Assembly (NCBI GenBank): GCA_900540895.1
Contig: UQHV01000028.1
Location: 1 to 20,157 of the forward strand
Source of the DNA: an uncultured Collinsella sp.
Lineage (GTDB): Bacteria; Actinomycetota; Coriobacteriia; Coriobacteriales; Coriobacteriaceae
Length of the DNA stretch: 20,157 bases
Direction of reading: 5' to 3'
A program made the position numbers and the translations under genes. The notes under the pieces were generated by a model, which saw only the letters and a list, made by a program, of their open reading frames with translations, was not told the DNA's origin and searched no databases. The stretch's first letter is position 1; each line of letters begins with the position of its first letter. This document shows, piece by piece, positions 8,194-14,917 of this stretch.

Positions 8194-8844
8194 TTAGCGA
8201 AAATGAGCTCCGCGCACGCTAAACTTCGCGCGAGCCTTCGCCAGGCAGTCGTAATGACCCACGTTATGGGCATCGCTCGCGATGAAGCTGTACAGGTTCT
8301 GATCGAACAGGCGCTGTGCCGGCTTTTTCTCGCGACCAAAGCGACCGCCGGCAATAAAGTCCGCCGAAGCCTGCAGCTTGCAGCCCATATCGACCAGGCG
8401 CTCCGCCACGCTTACATCCTTTTGAACCGCACGATAGCGCTCAGGATGAGCGATGATCACCTGGTAGCCACGGCACTGCAAATCGTAAATCGTGTTCTCG
8501 TACTCTCTAAACGCATACGCATCGGCATGCGTCGAAAGCTCGAGCAGAAACTCGTTGGTCCCATCGAAATGCAAGTGATCCGCGGCATCGATACCAAGCT
8601 CAACGAGCTTTCGATGGTTGACCTCGAAGCCCATTTGGAGCGGAAAACCGTCAGCGTTATCGCGCAGCAGCTCAAAGGCATCCCACATCTTGTCGTAATC
8701 AAAATAGGGATCACGGCAGTGAGGAGTGCAAACGATTCTGGTTACACCGGCCCGCTTGGCAGCCTCGAGCATCGCCAAGCTCTCTTCGAGATCGGCGGCG
8801 CCGTCGTCTACACCCGGCAAGATATGGCAATGAATGTCACGCAT
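8194..8844 (-). CDS. cpsB: CpsB/CapC/YwqE-type PHP-domain protein tyrosine phosphatase (216 aa)
   Basis: A metal-dependent (typically Mn2+) phosphotyrosine phosphatase expected to dephosphorylate the tyrosine-rich tail of the CpsD kinase encoded immediately upstream. PHP-domain metal ligands are in place: HCHILPGVDDG (H5, H7), CTPH (H42), GFEV (E74), LLELSTH (E102), AHPERY (H133) and SDAH (D191, H193). The length is a little short of the usual 240-255 aa for the family, with a brief C-terminus after 'HNVGHYDCLAKA'. The ATG at 8844 has AAGG about 7 nt upstream, and a 17-bp gap separates it from cpsD. Being last in the operon matches its role as the off-switch for the kinase. Confidence 0.9.
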   Translation of the reverse strand: MRDIHCHILPGVDDGAADLEESLAMLEAAKRAGVTRIVCTPHCRDPYFDYDKMWDAFELLRDNADGFPLQMGFEVNHRKLVELGIDAADHLHFDGTNEFLLELSTHADAYAFREYENTIYDLQCRGYQVIIAHPERYRAVQKDVSVAERLVDMGCKLQASADFIAGGRFGREKKPAQRLFDQNLYSFIASDAHNVGHYDCLAKARAKFSVRGAHFR

Positions 8845-8861
8845 AGGTCAGCCTTAATCAA

Positions 8862-9599
8862 CTAAACGTTTGCTCGGTTGGTGAAGATGCCCTTTTTGGA
8901 AGTGCCCTGATCGTCGGAGCCCTTCTTCACCTTCTTACCGTCCTTGGTGTAGTAGGAGTAGTAGTACTCGCTGGTCTCGGTCTCGCAGTAGTTCATAACG
9001 GTACCGATGAGCTTGACCTTCTCGGACTTCTTAAGCTGACCGATGGCGTTGAGCGCCTCCTCGCGCTTGGTGAAATCCTCACGCACAACAAAAAGCGCAC
9101 CGTCGGTCAGACTTGCGATCTCGGCAGCATCGATGAAGGTGCCGACCGGGGGAGCATCAAAGATGACGTACTGGAACTTGGCGGACAGTGCCTTTACCAG
9201 CTTGGCAAAGCGGTGAGAGACGATGATGTCGGCAGGATTGGGAATATGCGGCTCGGCATCGAGGAAGTAGAAGTTCTTCTGACCCGTCTCGACAATCGCC
9301 TGGTCAATAGAAACCTGCTCGGAAAGGACTGCATAGAGTCCGCCGCGGGAGCGGACGCCGAGCATATCGGCAAGGGACCTGCGACGCATATCAGCCTCGA
9401 CCAGCAGGACGCTCTTGCCGCTGGTGGCGATTGCCTGAGCAAGGTTAATGGAAACCGTAGACTTGCCCTCGTTGGGAATCGAGGAGGTAACGGTGATGGT
9501 GCGAATGGGGTCGTCCACACTCGCAAAGCGGATGTTGGCCAGAAGGGTCTTGGCGGCATTCTGTACAACGAGCTTATCGGTGTTCTTTGCCTTAGCCAT
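8862..9599 (-). CDS. cpsD: CpsD/CapB-type bacterial tyrosine kinase (BY-kinase, 245 aa)
   Basis: A cytoplasmic autophosphorylating tyrosine kinase that controls exopolysaccharide or capsule polymerisation together with the membrane adaptor CpsC. The P-loop kinase motifs are present: Walker A SSIPNEGKST (39-48), Walker A' VLLVEADM (64-71, D70) and Walker B YVIFDAP (144-150, D148). The C-terminus carries the autophosphorylation cluster EYYYSYY (five Tyr at 212-214 and 216-217) followed by a Lys-rich tail. The kinase is separate from its transmembrane activator, as in Gram-positive bacteria, rather than fused as in Wzc. The ATG at 9599 lies 2 bp past the cpsC stop, and AAAGGTGG in the end of cpsC serves as ribosome binding site, indicating tight coupling. 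Confidence 0.93.
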   Translation of the reverse strand: MAKAKNTDKLVVQNAAKTLLANIRFASVDDPIRTITVTSSIPNEGKSTVSINLAQAIATSGKSVLLVEADMRRRSLADMLGVRSRGGLYAVLSEQVSIDQAIVETGQKNFYFLDAEPHIPNPADIIVSHRFAKLVKALSAKFQYVIFDAPPVGTFIDAAEIASLTDGALFVVREDFTKREEALNAIGQLKKSEKVKLIGTVMNYCETETSEYYYSYYTKDGKKVKKGSDDQGTSKKGIFTNRANV

Positions 9600-9601
9600 G
9601 C

Positions 9602-10258
9602 CTATTTACCACCTTTCATAGCCGGAATTCGGCCAACAACGGGAATACCCAGGAGCTCTTCTGCCTCTTCTGCACCGCGGATGCGGGTGTTGAGCATGTC
9701 TGCCAAAACGACATAGGCAACTGCGATAAAGATGCCCGCGAGGAACGCGACAGCAACGTACAGCATACGCTTGGGACCGCTGGGGGCTTCGGGGGTCTTA
9801 GCCTCGTCGATAACGTTGATGCTCTGGGCAGCGCCGACGTTCTGAGCGACCGTACTCACCGAGCTGGCCATGGCCTTTGCGACCTTAGCCGTCTCCTTGG
9901 CATCGGTGCCGGTAACCGAAAGCGTAATGACACGCGTGGTGGTCTCGGAGGAAACAGACACCTTGTAGTCATCCAGATCGGTGAGGCCCAGTTCATTGGC
10001 TGCGCCGCTCTTAACGCTATCGCTATCCAGCAGCGTGGCGATATCGTTGGAAAGCATCTGACTCGCCGAGAGATCGTTGTAGCTCATCTGGCCGCTATCG
10101 TCGGTCTTGGCGAGAATGTACATGCTCGTCGTCGCGGTATAGGTGTTGTCCATCGCAACGAAGGACACGATGCCCATGGCGATCGCGCAGACCACCGGAA
10201 GGGTGATGACCAGCTGAAGGTGCTTCTTCAGCAGCTGGAACAGTTCGAGAAGGGTCAT
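9602..10258 (-). CDS. cpsC: CpsC/CapA-type chain-length determinant (Wzz family) and kinase activator (218 aa)
   Basis: A polysaccharide co-polymerase with two membrane helices that sets chain length and activates the CpsD kinase through its cytoplasmic C-terminus. The Wzz N-terminal region begins MTLLELFQLLKKH, with the first transmembrane helix at ~17-36 (LVITLPVVCAIAMGIVSFVA). The extracellular part follows, then the proline-rich segment PEAPSGPKR just before the second helix (~165-188). The C-terminal tail has NTRIRGAEEAEELLGIPVVGRIP, the conserved activation region. AAAGG lies 8 nt before the ATG at 10258. It is the first gene of the cpsC-cpsD-cpsB operon; a promoter candidate lies 48-76 bp upstream. 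No polymerase, flippase or glycosyltransferase genes are near. Confidence 0.9.
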   Translation of the reverse strand: MTLLELFQLLKKHLQLVITLPVVCAIAMGIVSFVAMDNTYTATTSMYILAKTDDSGQMSYNDLSASQMLSNDIATLLDSDSVKSGAANELGLTDLDDYKVSVSSETTTRVITLSVTGTDAKETAKVAKAMASSVSTVAQNVGAAQSINVIDEAKTPEAPSGPKRMLYVAVAFLAGIFIAVAYVVLADMLNTRIRGAEEAEELLGIPVVGRIPAMKGGK

Positions 10259-10305
10259 GCAGCTTGCCTTTCATTTCCCCAGTTCGGATTGACAAAACTG
10301 TCCGT

Positions 10306-10334
10306 ATGTTATCGCATCTTTTTACCGAGACCAA
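10306..10334 (-). promoter_or_regulatory. Candidate promoter of the cpsC-cpsD-cpsB operon
   Basis: On the minus strand TTGGTC (10329-10334) and TAACAT (10306-10311) are separated by 17 bp, giving a leader of about 40 nt before the cpsC ATG at 10258. The -35 is a weak match and the -10 matches four of six consensus positions. A 5-bp palindrome with ACAGG/CCTGT arms lies just upstream at 10351-10364. Confidence 0.4.
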
Positions 10335-10399
10335 ACTCTATACATAAGAAACAGGCTCTCCTGTAAAAATGTCGGAAGCAATCGTAAAATTGCACAACA

Positions 10400-10428
10400 A
10401 CGCCGCACCCGAAAGTCAAATGCGGCGT
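10400..10428 (-). terminator. Probable terminator of the pstB-phoB-phoR unit
   Basis: ACGCCGCA (10400-10407) pairs with TGCGGCGT (10421-10428), giving an 8-bp GC-rich stem with a 13-nt loop. Read on the minus strand it comes 25 nt after the phoR-like stop codon and is followed by TGTTGTGCAATTTT, a weak U-rich tail. It separates this unit from the cps operon downstream. Confidence 0.5.
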
Positions 10429-10453
10429 CTGCATCAATATCTATGTTGTATCG

Positions 10454-11878
10454 CTATGCGAATGGCTCGTCCTGCTGTATGGGAAACGTCACCGTAATGG
10501 TGGTTCCCACGCCCAACGCGCTCGACAAATCGAGCGTGGCGTGATGATACAGGGCCGCATGCTTGACAATGGCAAGCCCCAGGCCGGTTCCGCCGCGTGC
10601 CTTGGACCTACTCTTGTCCACGCGATAGAACCGCTCAAATACCTTGCCCTGTTCTTCAGGCGCGATACCGATTCCCGTGTCGGCGACCGCGAGGAACGGA
10701 TGGCCTTCGTCGTTGGTGCCGCACTGCAGCGTAACCGTACCGCCGGGCCGATTGTAGCGGATGGCGTTGCTTGCCAGATTATAGATGAGCTCGTCGATCA
10801 AGCGCGACACGCCTTCGATGACCACAGGCTTGGTCTCATGACTTATCGTCACATTCGCCTGACGGGCGACCTGTTCAAGACGCTGCTCAACCGCGTAGAT
10901 GGCACGCGAGAGCTCAATAGGCTCCGTGGACCCAATGGGCACCGCCTCGCCCTCAGTTGCACGCTCGGCCTCGTCCAAGTTAGACAGCGTAAGGATGTCG
11001 TTGACGAGCGCCGCCAAGCGGCCTGCCTCACGATAGATGCGACCGCCAAAGTTGCGCAGGTCGTCCTCGCCCTCGACCATGCCGTTTGCGATGAGCTCGG
11101 CATAGCCCGAAATCGCCGTAAGCGGCGTCTTGAGCTCATGGGTGATATTCGCCGTGAACTCGCGGCGCATACGGTCGTTGTCCGCCAGCACCGCCATTTG
11201 GCGCTTGAGTTCCTGGCGCTGCGACTCGATACGCTCAAGCATGGGGACCATCTCGGCATAGGCGTGCTCATAGCTACGGCGTGGGTGGTCCAAATCCACC
11301 TCTTGCAACGGCGCGATGATGGCACGGGACTCGCGGCGCGCCATAAAAAACGAGAGTACCGCACCCGCTGCTGCGATAAGCAGCATCGGCGCCACCATCG
11401 ACAGCAAAATCGCCGCAACGCCAGGCTGGGCCTGCGCCAAGCGGACAACCTGGCCGTTATCAAGGGCGACGGCGCGATACAGCATAATCTCGTCGAGCGT
11501 AGAGCTTGCGCGCTCCGCGGAACCCAAACCACTCTCAAAGGCCTCGATGACCTCGGGGCGATCGCCATGGTTGGGCAGTGTGGAAGGCGACGCCTCGTTG
11601 TCGTAGGCAACCGATCCATCCTTGTTAATCAGCGTGATGCGCACGTCCTCGCGATCGAGGCTACGCAAGAACGGGATGGGCTCCTGCTGTTCGTCGAGAG
11701 CGGCAGCAATGAGCTCGGTTTCCTGCGCCAGATTGGTACTCGTGGCATCCGCCAAGGTGTTTTGCACAAAGAACGCACCCAGCACCGTAAACGCCACGAT
11801 AACCGCCATGGCGCAGACAAAGATCGTCACAAAAACGCGGTGCGACAGCGTATGTTTTCCCTGGGGGGCGAAGACCAC
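10454..11878 (-). CDS. phoR: PhoR-like sensor histidine kinase (474 aa)
   Basis: A membrane histidine kinase, most likely sensing phosphate limitation with the PhoB-like regulator beside it. Transmembrane helix 1 is at ~15-37. The ~115-residue external domain contains VRITLINKDGSVAYDNEASPST, typical of the Cache-like sensor of Gram-positive PhoR. Helix 2 is at ~156-179. The HisKA motif is FTANITHELKTPLTAISGYAE (phosphoacceptor H247), the N box is IYNLASNAIRYN, and the ATP lid has DTGIGI (400-405) and GGTGLGLAIVKH. I recognise no HAMP or cytoplasmic PAS domain. The start is GTG at 11878, with GGAGGAG at the end of phoB as ribosome binding site; only 3 bp separate the two genes. The phosphate role rests on the pstB-phoB context and the sensor-domain type. 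Confidence 0.85.
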   Translation of the reverse strand: MVFAPQGKHTLSHRVFVTIFVCAMAVIVAFTVLGAFFVQNTLADATSTNLAQETELIAAALDEQQEPIPFLRSLDREDVRITLINKDGSVAYDNEASPSTLPNHGDRPEVIEAFESGLGSAERASSTLDEIMLYRAVALDNGQVVRLAQAQPGVAAILLSMVAPMLLIAAAGAVLSFFMARRESRAIIAPLQEVDLDHPRRSYEHAYAEMVPMLERIESQRQELKRQMAVLADNDRMRREFTANITHELKTPLTAISGYAELIANGMVEGEDDLRNFGGRIYREAGRLAALVNDILTLSNLDEAERATEGEAVPIGSTEPIELSRAIYAVEQRLEQVARQANVTISHETKPVVIEGVSRLIDELIYNLASNAIRYNRPGGTVTLQCGTNDEGHPFLAVADTGIGIAPEEQGKVFERFYRVDKSRSKARGGTGLGLAIVKHAALYHHATLDLSSALGVGTTITVTFPIQQDEPFA

Positions 11879-11881
11879 GGG

Positions 11882-12610
11882 TTACTCCTCCGATGCGGTG
11901 GCCGCGGTGTCGTCACCTTCGGCACCATCACCGGCAGAAGGCTCGGCCAAGCGGTAGCCCACGCCGCGCACGGTCTCGATGGCGCCGGCATGCTCGCCCA
12001 GTTTTTGGCGAAGCGTCTGCACGTGCACGTCAACGGTGCGCGAACCGCCGTCGAAGTCCCAGCCCCACACGCTCTGCAGCAACGACTCGCGGGTAAAGAC
12101 CACGCCGGGCTTGCGCATGAGGTACTCGAGCAGGTCGAACTCGCGCAGGGTGAGCTTAAGCGGCTCGCCGGCAACGGTCACCTCGCGATGGCTGGGCGAG
12201 AGCACGATGTCGCCCACGCTGAGCACATCGCTCGCCTGCTTGACCATGCCGCCGCGACGCAGCAGTGCGCGGCAGCGGCTGGCGAGCTCCATGAGCGAGA
12301 AGGGTTTAGTCAGGTAATCGTCGGCACCGCCATCGAGCGCCATCACCTTGTCGAGCTCGGTATCCTTGGCGGTAAGCATCATGATGGGCACCGTCGCCGT
12401 CAGGCGATCGGCACGCAGACGACGCATAATCGCCAAGCCATCGGTATCGGGCAGCATGATATCGAGCAGTACAGCATCGGGCACCCGTCGCGCCACGGCA
12501 GCTTTAAACTCACCATCGCACGAAAAGCCTTCGGCCTCGATCCCCTGCTTGCGCAGTGCATAGACCGTCAAATCCCTGATGTTGTCATCGTCCTCGACGT
12601 AATAGATCAT
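11882..12610 (-). CDS. phoB: PhoB/PhoP-like response regulator, OmpR family (242 aa)
   Basis: A DNA-binding response regulator: receiver domain then OmpR/PhoB winged helix. The receiver has the acidic cluster E6-D7-D8, the phosphoacceptor D50 in AVLLDIMLPDTDGL, T79 in MMLTAKD and K101 in YLTKPF. The output domain ends with DGGSRTVDVHVQTLRQKLGEHAGAIETVRGVGYRL, the recognition helix and wing. I chose the ATG at 12610 (MIYYVEDDD) because AAAGGGG lies 6 nt upstream; an in-frame ATG at 12634 would add eight residues and has no ribosome binding site. The C-terminus carries a short acidic Ala/Asp/Glu tail. It precedes the histidine kinase by 3 bp and follows pstB by 64 bp, which supports a phosphate-regulon role. 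Confidence 0.87.
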   Translation of the reverse strand: MIYYVEDDDNIRDLTVYALRKQGIEAEGFSCDGEFKAAVARRVPDAVLLDIMLPDTDGLAIMRRLRADRLTATVPIMMLTAKDTELDKVMALDGGADDYLTKPFSLMELASRCRALLRRGGMVKQASDVLSVGDIVLSPSHREVTVAGEPLKLTLREFDLLEYLMRKPGVVFTRESLLQSVWGWDFDGGSRTVDVHVQTLRQKLGEHAGAIETVRGVGYRLAEPSAGDGAEGDDTAATASEE

Positions 12611-12650
12611 GTTGAACCCCTTTGCGGCCGGCATGACCGCATCTTAACCC

Positions 12651-12664
12651 TAAAGGTACCTTTA
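12651..12664. promoter_or_regulatory. 14-bp perfect palindrome between pstB and phoB
   Basis: TAAAGGTACCTTTA is perfectly self-complementary and sits in the 64-bp gap between the pstB stop and the phoB start. There is no T-rich tail, so it does not look like a terminator. It may be an operator or an mRNA processing hairpin; function is unknown. Confidence 0.25.
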
Positions 12665-12674
12665 CTAGATGGTA

Positions 12675-13550
12675 TCAGCCAAAACGTCCCGTCAAATAAT
12701 CCGCCGTGCGCGGATCGGTCGGATTCTTGAAGAGTTGCGCGGTGGGCGCGTGCTCCACCAACTCACCCAGCAAAAAGAACGCAACCGAATCGGAAATACG
12801 CGCGGCCTGCTGCATGTTGTGCGTCACGACCACCAGCGTGCAGGTCTCCTTGAGCTCGCAGGCCAGCTGCTCCACCACCAACGTCGACACAGGGTCGAGT
12901 GCCGAGGTCGGCTCGTCCATCAGCAGAATGTCGGGCTGCACGGCAAGTGCGCGGGCGATGCACAGGCGTTGCTGCTGACCGCCCGAAAGACCCAGGCCCG
13001 ACTCCTTGAGCTTGTCCTTGACCTCATCCCATAGCGCAGCGCGACGAAGGGAGTCCTCGACCAGCTCATCGAGCACGGCGCGGTCGCGCACGCCCATACC
13101 GCGAGGACCGTAGGCGACGTTGTCGTAGATACTCATGGGAAACGGGTTGGGGCGCTGGAACACCATGCCCACGCGCTGGCGCAAACGGCAGATATCGTAA
13201 TCGCCCAGGATATCTTGACCATCGAGCGCAATCTTGCCCTCGATGCGGCAATCCTTGATGCCGTCGTTCATGCGGTTAAAGCAGCGCAGCAACGTAGACT
13301 TTCCGCAGCCCGAAGGCCCGATGAACGAGGTGATCTGCTTGTCGCGGATCTTGATATTCACGTCCTTGAGCGCATGGTGGTCGCCATAGAACAGGTCGAG
13401 GCCCTCGACATCGATACGCGTCGGCGAGGCGGCAAGATCCTCTGCCGTGGGGCGAGTCGCGTCCCCAACCTCGCGCTCATGCGCGGCCTCGGCCTGCGCT
13501 TCCATGAGTTCTTCAAGCTCCGTGGGCTCCACAGCCGCAGCAGCCGTCAT
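12675..13550 (-). CDS. pstB: Phosphate ABC transporter ATP-binding protein PstB (291 aa)
   Basis: The ATPase subunit of the high-affinity phosphate importer PstSCAB, acting at the inner face of the membrane. It has Walker A GPSGCGKST (78-86), the Q-loop with the PstB hallmark FQRPNPFPMSIYDNVAYG (131-148), signature LSGGQQQRLCIARAL (188-202), Walker B ILLMDEPTSALDP (208-220) and H-loop VVTHNM (H244). The C-terminus DPRTADYLTGRFG is the usual PstB ending. An N-terminal extension of ~45 Ala/Glu-rich residues precedes the ABC domain. I chose the ATG at 13550 because GGAGGT lies 7 nt upstream; the ATG at 13565 lacks one. The membrane subunits PstC and PstA, the binding protein PstS and PhoU are not adjacent. 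It leads the phoB-phoR unit, and Pho-box-like repeats lie upstream. Confidence 0.96.
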   Translation of the reverse strand: MTAAAAVEPTELEELMEAQAEAAHEREVGDATRPTAEDLAASPTRIDVEGLDLFYGDHHALKDVNIKIRDKQITSFIGPSGCGKSTLLRCFNRMNDGIKDCRIEGKIALDGQDILGDYDICRLRQRVGMVFQRPNPFPMSIYDNVAYGPRGMGVRDRAVLDELVEDSLRRAALWDEVKDKLKESGLGLSGGQQQRLCIARALAVQPDILLMDEPTSALDPVSTLVVEQLACELKETCTLVVVTHNMQQAARISDSVAFFLLGELVEHAPTAQLFKNPTDPRTADYLTGRFG

Positions 13551-13589
13551 ACCGCATACCTCCATATCGATATCAATTCAGCAGTATCG

Positions 13590-13643
13590 ATAGTAGGAAT
13601 CGCGGCTCATACGCACGTGAGCACATTGTCAAGTGTTTGTAAG
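13590..13643 (-). promoter_or_regulatory. Candidate pstB promoter with Pho-box-like 11-bp direct repeats
   Basis: On the minus strand CTTACA (13638-13643), TTGACA (13627-13632) and CTCACG (13616-13621) are spaced exactly 11 bp apart, as in the tandem half-sites bound by PhoB/PhoP. A -10-like TACTAT (13590-13595) follows without a good -35, as in activator-dependent promoters. An alternative is a housekeeping promoter using TTGACA as -35 with TATGAG (13606-13611), but the 15-bp spacing is short. Two TATCGATA boxes (13565-13572 and 13585-13592) lie between this site and the start codon. Confidence 0.4.
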
Positions 13644-13653
13644 GGCACGCTGG

Positions 13654-14892
13654 CTATGCGGCGGGCAGCTCGATGGTGAATATCGTGTGTTCGGGCGTCG
13701 ATTCACATGCAACGGTACCGCCGTGTGCCGCGATGATCTCCTTGGCAATGGCAAGGCCCAGACCGGCACCACCGCGATTGGTCGCACGCGCCGCATCCAG
13801 GCGATAGAACTTCTCAAAGATCACCTTGAGCTTAGCCGCAGGGATAGGATCGCCCTGATTGATAAAGCGCACGCGCACGCCGCCATCGTCTTGGCGCCTG
13901 GCCTCAATCGTGATAGTCGAGCCCTCATAGCTATAGGCGACGGCGTTTTTCATGATGTTGTTGAACACGCGGGCCATCTTATCGCCATCCACGAGCACCG
14001 TCAGGTCCTCGCGAATATCAACCTGGGCTTCCTTATGCTGCTCGTTGAGGATGGGATAGAACTCGTCAGCCACCTGAGCCAGCAGCAACCCCAGATCAAC
14101 ATAGCCGCGCGTGAGCACGATATCGTGGAAGTCAAAGCGCGTGATATCGAAGAACTCTTCGATGAGCGCATCGAGCCGGTGCGCCTTGTCGAGCGCCACG
14201 CCCGTAAAGTGCGCACGTTGCTCAACCGGCAGCTCAGGAGCCTCTTGCAGCAGCGAAAGATAGCCCACCACACTGGCAAGCGGGGTGCGTAGGTCATGTG
14301 CCAAGTACGTGACCAGATCGTCCTTGCGATGAGACTCGTCACGCAAGGCCTGTTGCACCTTGCGCTCGCGATCGCGCACACGGTTGAGTGCGCCCTCGAC
14401 CTCCAGGAAGTCGCCGTCGATGTTGTCCCAGGTGTCGGGGTGATCGATCAGGCGATCTTGAATACGAGCGGCCAGCACACAATCGGCATGCTGCTCGCCC
14501 TGCTCGTAGCCCTGGTAGTACAGGGCGCGGCCGCAAAAGAACAGCACGCACACGGCAAGCGCCAGCACAAAGCCAAGCATGTTGAATACAAAGCCGGCAT
14601 CGAACAGCACCGGCCCTTCGATGCCGCCGAGTGCCATGGCGCCAATCGCCAACGTCATGGCCCACGCGGCACCGCCAATCACCACGCAGCGGCGTACGAT
14701 TTCAAATCGATCGATCAGCAAAAAGCCGACAAGCAGCACCGCCAAGATTCCAGCGATGTTATCGATGCCAATCAGCAGCAGGCTCAGCAAAAAGAGCAGC
14801 ACCGTTGCAAGCGCGCGGTTGTCGACGACCGACCTCACGTATTCAAAGAGTCGATCGGGCACCTCGAATGCCTGCCTATCGTCTTTTGTCAT
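13654..14892 (-). CDS. VanS-like sensor histidine kinase (412 aa)
   Basis: A membrane histidine kinase partnered with the regulator immediately upstream. About four hydrophobic segments lie within the first ~125 residues, with only short external loops, so there is no large sensory domain. The HisKA box YLAHDLRTPLASVVGYLSLL (H199) closely matches the VanS subfamily pattern. The catalytic domain has N box NNIMKNAVAYSYEG, an atypical G1 box INQGDPIP (the VanS-type replacement of DxGxG) and RGGAGLGLAIAKEI. I chose the ATG at 14892 (MTKDDRQ) because GGGGA lies 7 nt upstream; the in-frame GTG at 14898 sits too close to it. It starts 25 bp after the regulator stop. The target is not shown by sequence; proximity to a D,D-carboxypeptidase suggests cell-wall stress. 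Confidence 0.87.
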   Translation of the reverse strand: MTKDDRQAFEVPDRLFEYVRSVVDNRALATVLLFLLSLLLIGIDNIAGILAVLLVGFLLIDRFEIVRRCVVIGGAAWAMTLAIGAMALGGIEGPVLFDAGFVFNMLGFVLALAVCVLFFCGRALYYQGYEQGEQHADCVLAARIQDRLIDHPDTWDNIDGDFLEVEGALNRVRDRERKVQQALRDESHRKDDLVTYLAHDLRTPLASVVGYLSLLQEAPELPVEQRAHFTGVALDKAHRLDALIEEFFDITRFDFHDIVLTRGYVDLGLLLAQVADEFYPILNEQHKEAQVDIREDLTVLVDGDKMARVFNNIMKNAVAYSYEGSTITIEARRQDDGGVRVRFINQGDPIPAAKLKVIFEKFYRLDAARATNRGGAGLGLAIAKEIIAAHGGTVACESTPEHTIFTIELPAA

Positions 14893-14917
14893 ATCCACTT
14901 CCCCACCATCAAAGGCG

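Noticed and set aside
10541..12730. A 729-codon open frame antisense to the phoB/phoR-like genes
   Set aside because: The opposite strand holds complete two-component motifs with good ribosome binding sites; the antisense frame is a composition artefact.
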